Assembly: GCF_001676385.1 (NCBI RefSeq)
Contig: NZ_LYVJ01000001.1
Span: 423,762-487,761, forward strand
DNA: 64,000 nucleotides
Reading direction: 5' to 3'
DNA from: Stenotrophomonas maltophilia
GTDB taxonomy: Bacteria > Pseudomonadota > Gammaproteobacteria > Xanthomonadales > Xanthomonadaceae
Part shown: piece after piece, positions 45,277 to 54,018 of the stretch
How the letters are laid out: each line of letters begins with the position of its first letter
How positions within the stretch are numbered: position 1 is the first letter of the stretch
The notes under the pieces: generated by a model
The model's database searches: none
The model's input: the letters and a program-made list of their open reading frames with translations, nothing else
Told to the model about the DNA's origin: nothing
Made by a program: the position numbers and the translations under genes

Positions 45277-46113
45277 ATGAAACAAGATCGCATCGCCCCC
45301 GGCGGCCAGCTCGCCGCCGTGCTGGGCCTGGCCATGGGGTTGGGCCTGCTGGCGGGTTGCCGCAGCCACGCGCCGGCTACGGAGGGTCCTGCAGACGCCA
45401 CCGCCGTGCACTTCCCCGAGGTATCCAGGGCTTCACTCGAGGAGGGCGTCTATCCCGACGTCGCCGACCTGCGCCGCTTCGCGCCGGGCATGAGCAAGCG
45501 CCAGTTGTACGCCCTGCTCGGTACGCCACATTTCAACGAAGGCATGTGGGGCGTGCGCGAGTGGAACTACCTGTTCAATTTCCGCACCGCGCAGGGTGCG
45601 GAGTACTTCACCTGCCAGTTCCAGGTGCACTTCGACAACAAGGGCATCGCCCAGGGCGGCTACTGGAAACCGGCGTCATGCGCCGCCGTGGTCGAGCCGC
45701 CGCAGCCACCGGCCCCACCGGCGCCGGCGCCGTTGCCGGAGCAGCCGCTGCGATTGTCCGCCGATGCGTTGTTCGGGTTCGACAGCGCGGTTCTCAGTGC
45801 AGAAGGCCAGCAGGCGGTGCAGGGCGTCCTCGCACAGGTCCGTGAGGCCAGCCGGGTGCAGTCGATCCGCGTCACCGGTCACACCGACCGCATCGGCAGC
45901 GCCCGCTACAACCAGGCGCTGTCACAGCGCCGCGCCGAAGCCGTGCGCGACGCGCTGGTGCAGGGCGGGGTGCCGGCGGCCAGCATCAGCGCCGAAGGGC
46001 GTGGCGCCGCCGAACCGGTCGTGCAGTGCGGGCAGCGCAACCGCGCTGAGCTGATTGCCTGCCTGGCGCCGAACCGCCGCGTGCAGATCAGCGGCGTGGC
46101 ACAGCCGCGCTGA
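45277..46113 (+). CDS. TpgA-like SmpA+OmpA lipoprotein
   Basis: 278 residues. Lipobox GLLAGC at about 20-25. First domain, SmpA/OmlA (BamE)-like: GMSKRQLYALLGTPHFNEGMWGVREWNYLF. After a Pro-rich linker comes the OmpA C-terminal peptidoglycan-binding domain (LSADALFGFDSAVLSAEG, VTGHTDRIGSARYNQALSQRRAEAV). This pair of domains next to a trimeric autotransporter is the TpgA type described in Acinetobacter, which anchors the adhesin to peptidoglycan. 64 bp gap to the adhesin; likely cotranscribed. Confidence 0.88.
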   Translation: MKQDRIAPGGQLAAVLGLAMGLGLLAGCRSHAPATEGPADATAVHFPEVSRASLEEGVYPDVADLRRFAPGMSKRQLYALLGTPHFNEGMWGVREWNYLFNFRTAQGAEYFTCQFQVHFDNKGIAQGGYWKPASCAAVVEPPQPPAPPAPAPLPEQPLRLSADALFGFDSAVLSAEGQQAVQGVLAQVREASRVQSIRVTGHTDRIGSARYNQALSQRRAEAVRDALVQGGVPAASISAEGRGAAEPVVQCGQRNRAELIACLAPNRRVQISGVAQPR

Positions 46114-46229
46114 GGTTCCCGCGGAGGTGCCCGGTTTCCCGAGTCCCCCCTGACCGCCGGCAGGACGTGGCAACGTCTCCCCCGTCGCCCACACCTGCCG
46201 GCGGCTCAGGTTTCCATACGGTGTATGCA

Positions 46230-46520
46230 ATGAATGCCCAATTCGTGCCTCCTTCGATGAAGACGGAAACCACGCTGAGTGTGTATGGCCAGCTCGGCAA
46301 CCACGCCGTGGTGCGCATTCCAGGGCGGCGCCTGCCGGGGCTGATCCTGCAGGCCGACACGGTGGCCGGCTTCCTGGTCCAGTTGCAGGAAGCCCAGGCG
46401 TGCCTTCGCAGTGGGCGCGCGCAGCGTGCCGACGCCGAGCTGGACATGCTGATCGACGTGCTGCAGCAGTGGTATGCCCTGATTGAATCGCGCCTGGCCG
46501 ACGCCGGCGAGGCGCTGTAG
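46230..46520 (+). CDS. Small protein of unknown function (DUF6959-like)
   Basis: 96 residues from the ATG at 46230; an ATG at 46257 is a possible start. VYGQLGNHAVVRIPGRRLPGLILQAD forms the core, with a helical C-terminal half (AELDMLIDVLQQWYALIESRL). It resembles the DUF6959 group by pattern only. No signal peptide. Followed at once by the second 64-bp-type palindrome. Confidence 0.55.
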   Translation: MNAQFVPPSMKTETTLSVYGQLGNHAVVRIPGRRLPGLILQADTVAGFLVQLQEAQACLRSGRAQRADAELDMLIDVLQQWYALIESRLADAGEAL

Positions 46521-46525
46521 AAGAA

Positions 46526-46601
46526 AAAAGGGGACGGAGGGGATTAAGTCGTTATTGCCCTGACTGCGCCGGAAACGACTTAATCCCCTCCGTCCCCTTT
46601 T
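46526..46601. repeat. Dispersed palindrome, copy 2
   Basis: Arms AAAAGGGGACGGAGGGGATT... (46526-46553) and their exact reverse complement (46574-46601), 28 bp each, around a 20-base loop. The arms equal those at 24290-24353, but the loop differs. It lies between converging genes. Confidence 0.95.
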
Positions 46602-46608
46602 CGTGGGG

Positions 46609-48381
46609 TCAGTCGATGTCCTCGACGCGTTCGCCCATCATCTCGCGTTGCCGCTTGTCCAGCTCCTCGGCGTAGCGCTTGCGCACGAAGGCTTCGGAGA
46701 CCACGCCCAGCACCTGGCCGCCGGCAGCAACCACGGCCAGTTCGTCGGCCTGGGCCTGGTCGAAGCATTGCATCACGCTGACCACGTCCGCGGCTGGGGC
46801 CAGCGAGATGTCACGGTTCTCGGCAAGCTCACCGATCGCGGTCTCCGGCTTCACGCCATCGCCGTACACGCGTGGGATCTGCACGATGCCCGCGTAGTGG
46901 CCTTCGCTGTCGATCAGGATCACGCGGCTGCCCGAGCCCAACGGGAAGCGCTGGCGGAAGGCGGCGGCGTCGAGGTCGGCGGGAGCCGTGGAAACCCCTT
47001 TGCGCATCATCCGGCCGGCATTGAGGTTGTGCACCCAGCCGACGTCGCGCGCGCTCCTGATGGTTTCGCCACGCAGGTGCATGCGCCAGGTCGAGAACGA
47101 ATAGCCGAACCACTGCCGCACCAGCGTGCTGGACACCAGCACTGCACTCATCACCACGCTGGTCAGCAGGAAATCGTGGGTGCCCTCCAGCACCAGCATG
47201 GCCATGGTCATTGGCGCACCGACCACGGCAGCGGCCAATGCGGCCATGCCGGCCAGCGCCGCAGAGGTGGCGTCGACCACGGGCACGCCAGTGGCCATGC
47301 CGAGCAGGCCCGCGAACAGCGCGCCGACCAGGGTGCCCATGAACAGCGAGGCAAAGAACAGGCCGCCGCGGAAGCCGAAGCCCAGCGAGATGCCCGAGGC
47401 CAGGCATTTCAGGGTCAGCAGGCCGCCGATCCAGATCAGCGGCAGATGCGTGGTCAGGTCCAGATGCAGCGCGCCGTGGCCTGACGACAGCACCTGTGGG
47501 CTTGCCATGGCCAGCGGGATCAGTAACAGGCCACCCACGACCGGACGGCCCCACAGCGGCAGCGGGCTGCGCTTGACGGTGCCTTCGATCGAGGCGATCA
47601 GGCGCATGATGACGATACCGACCATTGCGCAGCAGCAGCCGAGCAGGCCGTAGATGGCGTAGTCGGCGGCGCGCACGTCGATGGTCGAGGCGGCGGGCAG
47701 CAGGTAGGCCTCGATGCCGGCCTGGTCGGCGACGAACGCACCTGCCAGCGCCGCCACCGCCACGGGTGCCAGTGCGGCGGGAGTGTAGGCGCCGATGACG
47801 ATCTCGAAGGCGTAGAACGCCCCGGCCAATGGTGCGCCGAAGGCGGCGGCAATGGCGCCCGCGGCACCGGCACCGACCAGGATGCGCACGTCGTTGCGGC
47901 GCAGGCGCATCACCCGGCCCAACTGCGAGCCGCTGCCGGCGCCCATCTGCGTATACGAGGCTTCCAGCCCGACCGAAGCGCCGCAGCCGTTGGACAACAG
48001 GGTCTGGGTCAACACGATCAGGTTGTCGCGCATCGACATGCGGCCGCCATGCAGGGCATTGGCTTCCACTGCATCGAGCAGGGGCCGCTTGAGCCGGCTC
48101 GCGGCCAGGCTGACCAGCCCGACCAGCAGGCCACCCAACGGCAGCACCAGCAGCGCAGTCCAGGTCAGCGAGGGCAGGGAGCTGAGGCGCATGCCTTCAT
48201 CCAGCCCGTACAGGGAGCTCTGCAGCCAGCGTGCGATGCCGGACTGCAGCAGGGTCAGGTAGCCGGCGATCAGCCCTACCAGCAGGGCCAGTGCGATGAA
48301 CCACAGGTCGCTGCCACGCAGCCGCAGGCGCAGGCCCTGGAAGGCCAGATGCAGGCGCGGTGGCGAAACGGGCAGAGACAT
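46609..48381 (-). CDS. ClC-family channel/antiporter with CBS domains
   Basis: 590 residues from the ATG at 48381 (a GTG-led frame to 48423 is longer). About ten TM helices of the ClC fold. The selectivity motifs are unusual: SNGCGASVGLEASYTQMGAGSGS replaces the usual GREGP segment (the gating-type Glu stays but Gly-Pro is lost), and FRGGLFFASLF replaces GxFxP. The C-terminal about 120 residues form two CBS repeats. It probably moves anions with proton coupling or as a channel; the anion cannot be read. Confidence 0.85.
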   Translation of the reverse strand: MSLPVSPPRLHLAFQGLRLRLRGSDLWFIALALLVGLIAGYLTLLQSGIARWLQSSLYGLDEGMRLSSLPSLTWTALLVLPLGGLLVGLVSLAASRLKRPLLDAVEANALHGGRMSMRDNLIVLTQTLLSNGCGASVGLEASYTQMGAGSGSQLGRVMRLRRNDVRILVGAGAAGAIAAAFGAPLAGAFYAFEIVIGAYTPAALAPVAVAALAGAFVADQAGIEAYLLPAASTIDVRAADYAIYGLLGCCCAMVGIVIMRLIASIEGTVKRSPLPLWGRPVVGGLLLIPLAMASPQVLSSGHGALHLDLTTHLPLIWIGGLLTLKCLASGISLGFGFRGGLFFASLFMGTLVGALFAGLLGMATGVPVVDATSAALAGMAALAAAVVGAPMTMAMLVLEGTHDFLLTSVVMSAVLVSSTLVRQWFGYSFSTWRMHLRGETIRSARDVGWVHNLNAGRMMRKGVSTAPADLDAAAFRQRFPLGSGSRVILIDSEGHYAGIVQIPRVYGDGVKPETAIGELAENRDISLAPAADVVSVMQCFDQAQADELAVVAAGGQVLGVVSEAFVRKRYAEELDKRQREMMGERVEDID

Positions 48382-48442
48382 GGTGGCGGCATGATACGCC
48401 GCCGCTGTGATCGCCACCGTCACTGCATCGGGCGGTTCCGCT

Positions 48443-50524
48443 TCAGAAGCGGTAGCGGCCCTGCACGTAGAAGGTACGCGGCGCGGCCACCATGCGACCG
48501 GCGTTGCCGTCCACGTTGCGCGTGTACCAGCGCTTGTCGGCCAGGTTGTTCACGCCCAGCGCGATCTCGCTGTCGCCCAGCCCCGGGACCGTCCAGGCCA
48601 CCTGCGCGTTCCACAGGCGCACGCCGGGCACGCGGCCCACACGCGCGTCGGCGGTTTCTTCCCAGGTGTTGGCGGCGTCGGAGAACTGGCCGCTCTGGTG
48701 CGTGCTGGACACGTTGAAGGTCCAGCCGGCCAGTGCATAGCGGGCGCCGATGCTGTCGGTGTCGCGCGAGTAGAACGGCACCTCCAGGCCGCGGTTGGCC
48801 CCGGACTGCTGGATCGCCTTGGTCCAGGTGTAGCTGGCGTACAGCTCCAGCCCGGCCAGCGCGCCGTCGTCGGCGAAGTGGTACTCCAGCGCGCTCTCCA
48901 CGCCCTTGTGGTCGGTGGCACCGATGTTCTGGAAGGTCGGCGGGGTGATGCCCGGCACCTGCAGGATCTGGTTGTCGAAGCGCATCCTGAACACGGTCAC
49001 TTCCGCACGCAGTGCGCCGTCCTGCCAGCGCGCGCCCAGTTCGGCGGTCTTTGCCACTTCCGGGTTCAGCGGGTTGCTGGCGGTCTGCGAATTCAACTGG
49101 ATGTTCTGCACCGGCCCGAACGAGGTGGTGTAGTTGCCGAACATCGTCAGCCGCGGCGTCAGCAGGTAGGCGATGTTGAGCGAGGGCAGGGCCTTGTCAT
49201 TGCGGCCGCTGAAGGTCGCGGCGCCGCCGGCCTGGCGGCGGTCCATGTCGATCCATTCCATGCGCACGCCCGGGGTGATCCGCCATTGGCCGATGGCAAT
49301 GCGGTCGTCGATGTAGAACGCATGCGCGTCGGTGGCATTGTCGAAGCGGTTGGTGGCGCTGGCCGCGCCGGTACGCCGGGCGACGGTATAGCTGCGGTCG
49401 TTGCCGCGCTCGCGAAGGAAGCGGTAGCCGGCGGTGATGTCGTGCACGCTGGCACCCCAGTGCAGGCGCCGGGTGTAGCGCGGCTCGATGCCAAGCACGC
49501 GGTAATCGCGCGGCTGCACGGTCAGCTGGGTGTTGGCGGCATTGATCAGCGAGCTGGCGCGGCTGCTTTCGTTGTAATACGCCAGCACCTCGAACTCGCT
49601 GTTGTCCGACAGCGTGTGGGTGTAGCCCAGGTCGATGCCGGTGCGATGGCCCTTCCAGAAATCGGTGGGGCGGGTGTTCTGGAACGGATCGGTCCCGTAT
49701 TGCGCACGGGTCAGGCCGCCCGGCGTCAGCGAGCGCACATCGTAATAGGACAGCTTGGCGCGCAGCTCCTGCCGTTCGTCGATGGCGTAGGCGAACTTCA
49801 GCGCAAGGTCGTTGAAGCGATCATCGCTGCCCTGGCGCCAGCCGCGGCCGTCCTGGCCGGAGTACAGCAGGGCTGCGCCCAGGCCATTGTCGCCGGTGCC
49901 GCCGAGGAAGGCGTTGTACTGGGTGCTGTCACCGCCGCCATGATCGTAGGCGGTGTAGCGCACGCCGGCCTCGCCGTGCAGGCCGGCTTCGGTGGGAATG
50001 GCGCGGGTGCTGAAGTTGATGATGCCGCCCACGTTCTGCGGCCCGTAGCGCACGGCGCCGCCGCCGCGCACCACGTCGATCGACTCGATGTTGGACAGGC
50101 TGGTCGGCGCGAACGACAGCTGCGGCTGGCCATACGGCGCCACCGCCAGCGGCACGCCGTCCAGCAGCACGGTCGAGCGCGGCGAGTAGCGCCCGGTCAG
50201 GCCGCGCACGCCGATGTTGAGCGAGATCGAACTGCCGGCGGTGCCGGAGTTGTCGGTGACCTGCACGCCCGGGATGCGGCGCATGGCGTCGCCGATGCTG
50301 GCGGCTCCGCTGGCCTCGATGCGCGGCCGGTCGACCACCGTGCGTGCGCCGGCGAAGCGGTGGACACTGTCATGCAGGCCAGTGCCCAGCCAGCTGCCGG
50401 AGACCTGGATGCTGTCCAGCGTGGTGGCGCCGTCCTGGGCGAAGGCGCCAGCTGCCGGGAGCAGGCACAGGGCGAGGGCGGTGGGCAGCGGCAGGCGGGC
50501 CGCTTGCAGGGCGTGGAAGGGCAT
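48443..50524 (-). CDS. fecA: FecA-like TonB-dependent siderophore receptor
   Basis: 693 residues from the ATG at 50524 (the frame runs to 50572). Signal peptide ends near AGAFAQ. The plug reads GDAMRRIPGVQV, GVRGLTGRYSPRSTVLLDGVPLAVAPYGQPQLS and IDVVRGGGAVRYGPQNVGG, typical of FecA (ferric citrate). The barrel ends in VQGRYRF. There is no N-terminal signalling domain and no fecIR pair nearby, so control is probably by the Fur-like site upstream. The exact chelate is unproven. Confidence 0.85.
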   Translation of the reverse strand: MPFHALQAARLPLPTALALCLLPAAGAFAQDGATTLDSIQVSGSWLGTGLHDSVHRFAGARTVVDRPRIEASGAASIGDAMRRIPGVQVTDNSGTAGSSISLNIGVRGLTGRYSPRSTVLLDGVPLAVAPYGQPQLSFAPTSLSNIESIDVVRGGGAVRYGPQNVGGIINFSTRAIPTEAGLHGEAGVRYTAYDHGGGDSTQYNAFLGGTGDNGLGAALLYSGQDGRGWRQGSDDRFNDLALKFAYAIDERQELRAKLSYYDVRSLTPGGLTRAQYGTDPFQNTRPTDFWKGHRTGIDLGYTHTLSDNSEFEVLAYYNESSRASSLINAANTQLTVQPRDYRVLGIEPRYTRRLHWGASVHDITAGYRFLRERGNDRSYTVARRTGAASATNRFDNATDAHAFYIDDRIAIGQWRITPGVRMEWIDMDRRQAGGAATFSGRNDKALPSLNIAYLLTPRLTMFGNYTTSFGPVQNIQLNSQTASNPLNPEVAKTAELGARWQDGALRAEVTVFRMRFDNQILQVPGITPPTFQNIGATDHKGVESALEYHFADDGALAGLELYASYTWTKAIQQSGANRGLEVPFYSRDTDSIGARYALAGWTFNVSSTHQSGQFSDAANTWEETADARVGRVPGVRLWNAQVAWTVPGLGDSEIALGVNNLADKRWYTRNVDGNAGRMVAAPRTFYVQGRYRF

Positions 50525-50547
50525 CGGCGTACGTCGTGGAGGGTGGT

Positions 50548-50566
50548 AAATGAGAATTATTGCTGA
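50548..50566 (-). promoter_or_regulatory. Putative Fur box
   Basis: The minus-strand reading CAATAATTCTCATTT fits common Fur boxes and lies 24-42 bp upstream of the receptor start codon, where a promoter would be blocked. This supports iron repression. Confidence 0.65.
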
Positions 50567-50655
50567 TTCCATTCGCCATTGGAATGCGCCCTCCGTTCAT
50601 GCCGACGGCCCAGTGGTAAAGTGCTGGATTGCTTCCTGACTCGCTGAGATCCGCC

Positions 50656-51576
50656 ATGTCCCAAGCTGCCTTCTACCCCGTCGGAACCCCTGGCCAGCCG
50701 TGGGGAGCGGCGGAACGGGAGGCGTGGCGCGGCCGCCAGCAGCGCCTGCGCCGCTACGACGAGGAGGTGCTGCCGCGCATCGAGGCGCTGGCCTCGCGCC
50801 TGGACAAGGTGGCCTATGGCCAGCTCGACTACGCCGGCGAAACCTACACCCTGTTTGCGCTGCGCAGCCGTGACTGGAACCCGGAGCTGCCGGCCGCCCT
50901 GGTCACCGGCGGCGTGCACGGCTATGAGACCAGTGGCGTGATGGGCGCGCTGGAGTTCCTTGAAAAGCGCGCCGCCGACTATGCCGGCAAGGCCAACCTG
51001 CTGGTGGCACCGTGCGTGAATCCCTGGGGTTTCGAGCGCATCAACCGCTGGAACTACGATGCGATCGACCCGAACCGCAATTTCCGCGCCGATGGCCCGG
51101 CCCGCGAGTCGACCGCGCTGATCGAACTGATTGCACCGTTCAAGGGCCAGTTCGTCCTGCACATCGACCTGCACGAAACCACTGACAGTGACGAGAGCGA
51201 GTTCCGCCCGGCGCTGGCCGCACGTGACGGAAAGCCGTTCGAACCGGGCCTGATTCCGGATGGCTTCTATTTGGTGGACGATAGCGAGAACCCGCAGTCG
51301 GCGTTCCAGCAGGCGGTCATCGCCGCGGTAGAGAAAGTCACCCATATTGCGCCGGCCGACGACAAGGGCGAGATCATCGGTTCGCCGGTGGTGGCCCATG
51401 GCGTGATCGAATACCCACTGGTGAAGCTGGGCCTCTGTGCCGGCATTACCGGCGCGAAGTACACCACCACCACCGAGGTCTACCCGGACAGCCCGCGGGC
51501 CACGCCGCAGCAGTGCAACGACGCGCAGGTGGCGGCAGTGTGCGCGGCGCTGGACTACGCGCTCGCCCATCGTTGA
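50656..51576 (+). CDS. M14-family metallocarboxypeptidase
   Basis: 306 residues from the ATG at 50656 (an upstream TTG-led frame adds 9). Zinc ligands His88 and Glu91 in GGVHGYETSG and His173 in HIDLHET; catalytic Glu in TTTTEVYPDS. The NPWGFERINRWN and DPNRNF motifs also fit the M14 family. No signal peptide, so it is cytoplasmic and may trim peptides or muropeptides. Divergent from the FecA-like gene. Confidence 0.9.
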   Translation: MSQAAFYPVGTPGQPWGAAEREAWRGRQQRLRRYDEEVLPRIEALASRLDKVAYGQLDYAGETYTLFALRSRDWNPELPAALVTGGVHGYETSGVMGALEFLEKRAADYAGKANLLVAPCVNPWGFERINRWNYDAIDPNRNFRADGPARESTALIELIAPFKGQFVLHIDLHETTDSDESEFRPALAARDGKPFEPGLIPDGFYLVDDSENPQSAFQQAVIAAVEKVTHIAPADDKGEIIGSPVVAHGVIEYPLVKLGLCAGITGAKYTTTTEVYPDSPRATPQQCNDAQVAAVCAALDYALAHR

Positions 51577-51582
51577 CGTGTC

Positions 51583-51652
51583 GGGCCGAGCCCATGCTCG
51601 GCTGGGATGTGCGAGGGCTACCGGGAACTGCAGCCGGGCGTGGGCTCGGCTG
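51583..51652. repeat. Degenerate SMAG-type repeat
   Basis: Left hairpin GCCGAGCCCATGCTCGGC (51585-51602) and a right GCCGGGCGTGGGCTCGGC arm. The GTAG ends are lost. It lies between converging genes. Confidence 0.6.
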
Positions 51653-51663
51653 CAGGACGGCCG

Positions 51664-52515
51664 TCATCCAAGCGCGTCGGCCCACCACAGGGCCGCTGGT
51701 CCCGGGAGCGTATCGCGGCGCCACAGCAGGTCGCTATGGATGCGCCGCGGCCACCCGGGCAACACCAGCTCCTCCAGCCGTCCGCGGTCATAGCGCTGCA
51801 CCAGCGCCCGTGGCAGCTCGGCCCAGCCGATCCCGTCCTCGGCCATCTCCATCACCATCAGGTAGTCGGTGGCGGTCCAGGCCAGGCCAGTGACCACGCG
51901 CGCCTGGTCGACCTGCGCGCTCAAGCGCACCTGCCGATGCCGCGCCAGCTGCGCAGCGGCATGGCGGCCAGCGGTAGCCAGCGGATGCTCGCGGGCGACA
52001 TACACCGACAGCTCGCTGTAATGGGCCAGCGGCCGTGCGACCAGTGCGTCGGGATAGCGCTCCTGCCGGGGCAGCAGGCCCAGCGTGGCACGGCCGCTGG
52101 CGACCAGTTCGAGCACGTCGTCGCCTTCCGCGTCCAGCCATTCCAGTTCGATGTCCGGGAATGCTTCGGCGAAGCGCTGCAGGATCCGCTGCTCCGGATC
52201 GAGCTGATAGACATCGGAGAACACCACGGTCAGGCGCGGCTCGACCGGCGCGGCCAGGCGCACGCTCAACTGCTGCAGGCGCGCATCGGCAGCGAGGATC
52301 TCCTGCGCGTGGCCCAGTACCTGCCTTCCCGCCTCCGTCAGCTGCGGGTAGCGCCCGCTACGGTCGAACAGGCTCACGCCCAGATCGGCTTCCAGGTGGG
52401 CGATGGCGGTGCTGACCGTTGACTGGGTTTTGCGCAGGCGCCGCGCCGCCGCCGAGAACGAGCCCAGCGCTGCGGCTTCTACGAAGGCCTGCAGGGATTC
52501 AGGGGAGTAGGGCAT
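51664..52515 (-). CDS. LysR-family transcriptional regulator
   Basis: 283 residues. Helix-turn-helix at about 5-62 (SLQAFVEAAALGSFSAAARRL, KTQSTVSTAIAHLEADLG). The effector domain holds VFSDVYQLDPEQRIL and a closing WWADAL. It is divergent from mdtJI over 159 bp and most likely controls it; polyamines or their relatives could be the signal. Confidence 0.88.
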   Translation of the reverse strand: MPYSPESLQAFVEAAALGSFSAAARRLRKTQSTVSTAIAHLEADLGVSLFDRSGRYPQLTEAGRQVLGHAQEILAADARLQQLSVRLAAPVEPRLTVVFSDVYQLDPEQRILQRFAEAFPDIELEWLDAEGDDVLELVASGRATLGLLPRQERYPDALVARPLAHYSELSVYVAREHPLATAGRHAAAQLARHRQVRLSAQVDQARVVTGLAWTATDYLMVMEMAEDGIGWAELPRALVQRYDRGRLEELVLPGWPRRIHSDLLWRRDTLPGPAALWWADALG

Positions 52516-52611
52516 TTATCCATCGCTCCTGTCGATGGAATCCATTTTGCTACCACCGTAAAAGGCGATGATACTGGCCGCCGTCGCCCTTGTCTGCGGG
52601 CGTCCGAGATC

Positions 52612-52630
52612 ATCCACGCATGGTGTGGAT
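52612..52630. repeat. Short palindrome ATCCACGCATGGTGTGGAT
   Basis: A near-perfect palindrome in the gap between the LysR gene and mdtJ. It resembles the inner part of the 61977-62000 palindrome and may be a decayed dispersed repeat or an operator for the LysR protein. Confidence 0.5.
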
Positions 52631-52674
52631 CCACTGGTGGCGGTGTGCGATCCCCGCCGCGCAAGGAGTTTCAC

Positions 52675-53028
52675 ATGTCCCGTACTGTCCCTGCCCGCGG
52701 CGCGCTGGTCGCCTGGGCCTGCCTGACCGCGGCGATCGTCGCCGAGGTGGTCGGCACCTCGTTCATGGCACACGCCGCCCGCGATGGCGGCTGGACCGGC
52801 TATCTGATCATGGCCGGCGCGCTCGCGCTGTCCTACTTTTTCCTGGCGCAGTCGGTGCGTCGCATCGCCGTGGGCGTGGCCTACGCGGTGTGGGAAGGCC
52901 TCGGGCTGACCCTGCTGACCGTGGTCGGCCTCACCGTGTTTGGCGAAAGCCTGTCGCTGCAGCAGCTGGCCGGCCTGGTGCTGGCGGTGGTCGGCATCGT
53001 CTGCGTCACTCTGGGGGAGGCGCACTGA
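52675..53028 (+). CDS. mdtJ: SMR-type spermidine exporter subunit MdtJ
   Basis: 117 residues, start with AGGAG upstream. Four TM helices of the small multidrug resistance family. The membrane Glu24 in VAEVVGTSFMAH is the coupling residue. IAVGVAYAVWEGLGL is nearly the MdtJ motif of Escherichia coli. MdtJ and MdtI act as a heterodimer that exports spermidine. Its stop overlaps the mdtI start (TGATG). Confidence 0.9.
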   Translation: MSRTVPARGALVAWACLTAAIVAEVVGTSFMAHAARDGGWTGYLIMAGALALSYFFLAQSVRRIAVGVAYAVWEGLGLTLLTVVGLTVFGESLSLQQLAGLVLAVVGIVCVTLGEAH

Positions 53029-53351
53029 TGAATACCCTGGCTCTGTTTTTCGTGATCTGTTCTGCGCTGATCGACGTGGCCGCCAACATGATGGTGGCCA
53101 GGTCGGAAGGCTTCCGCCGCTGGCGCTGGGGCGTCGCTGCGATCATCCTGGTCTGGATCGCCTTCGCCCTGCTGGGACAGGCGGTGCGTTACATGGACCT
53201 GGCAACCGCCTACGCGCTGTGGGGGGCGATCGGGGTCATCGGTACCGCCACCTGCGGTCGCCTGCTGTTCGGCAACCGCCTGCGCCTGATCGGCTGGGTC
53301 GGCATCGCGCTGGTCACCGCGGCGGTCCTGCTGCTCAGCACTGCGAAGTGA
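53028..53351 (+). CDS. mdtI: SMR-type spermidine exporter subunit MdtI
   Basis: 107 residues with four TM helices. LDLATAYALWGAIGVIGTA and GWVGIALVTAAVLLL match MdtI. The place of the conserved SMR glutamate is held by Asp (LIDVAANMM), unlike MdtI of E. coli. Coupled to mdtJ by the TGATG overlap. The pair is probably controlled by the divergent LysR protein. Confidence 0.88.
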   Translation: MNTLALFFVICSALIDVAANMMVARSEGFRRWRWGVAAIILVWIAFALLGQAVRYMDLATAYALWGAIGVIGTATCGRLLFGNRLRLIGWVGIALVTAAVLLLSTAK

Positions 53352-53442
53352 CGGCCCTCGCGGCGGTCGCCGCAACTGCCTGCCTGGATTGCGAAGCGAG
53401 CCGCGCTGGTTGACACTGCGGCTTTCCGCAGGGAGTGCCCGC

Positions 53443-53823
53443 ATGTTCAGCCACATCACCGTTGGGACGAATGACATGGACGCCGCACGTCGCTTCTACG
53501 ACGCCCTGTTCACCGCAATGGGGGCACGTCCGGGCGTATTCGACGAGAAGGGCCGGCTGATGTATTTCAAGGATGGACGAATGTTCGGTGTCACCGCGCC
53601 GATCGACGGCCAACCGGCGTGCCATGCCAACGGCGGCACCATTGGCTTCACCTTTGAAAGCGCCGACGCCGTGCGTCGCTGGCAGGATGCGGGCGTGGCC
53701 CACGGCGGAACGGCCGTCGAAGACCCGGCCGGCATTCGCCAGATGGGCGGCCGCCAGCTGTTCCTGGCCTATCTGCGGGACCCGGATGGCAACAAGCTGT
53801 GCGCGGTGCATGCGATGTCGTGA
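53443..53823 (+). CDS. VOC-family (glyoxalase-like) protein
   Basis: 126 residues from the ATG at 53443 (AGGGAG upstream). MFSHITVGTNDMDAARRFYDALF and the closing FLAYLRDPDGNKLCAVH are the two VOC half-sites, with His4 and the late Asp-Pro-Asp-Gly. Such small VOC proteins can be lyases, dioxygenases or antibiotic-binding proteins; function open. Confidence 0.85.
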   Translation: MFSHITVGTNDMDAARRFYDALFTAMGARPGVFDEKGRLMYFKDGRMFGVTAPIDGQPACHANGGTIGFTFESADAVRRWQDAGVAHGGTAVEDPAGIRQMGGRQLFLAYLRDPDGNKLCAVHAMS

Positions 53824-54018
53824 TCGGGCCGTGTTGCGCATGACCCCATCGCCTGCGCTCCGTGCCGCGTTGCCGGTCGCGCGTGCCGCGGCGCGCGCGT
53901 GATAACACGGAATCGTGGCCATGACTCGCGACCGCACGCCACAACTTCATGCTCCGTCCACTGCGGTTCAGCCAGAATTGATCGGCTAACCCTTTGATCT
54001 ACCGGAGAACGCCGCCCC

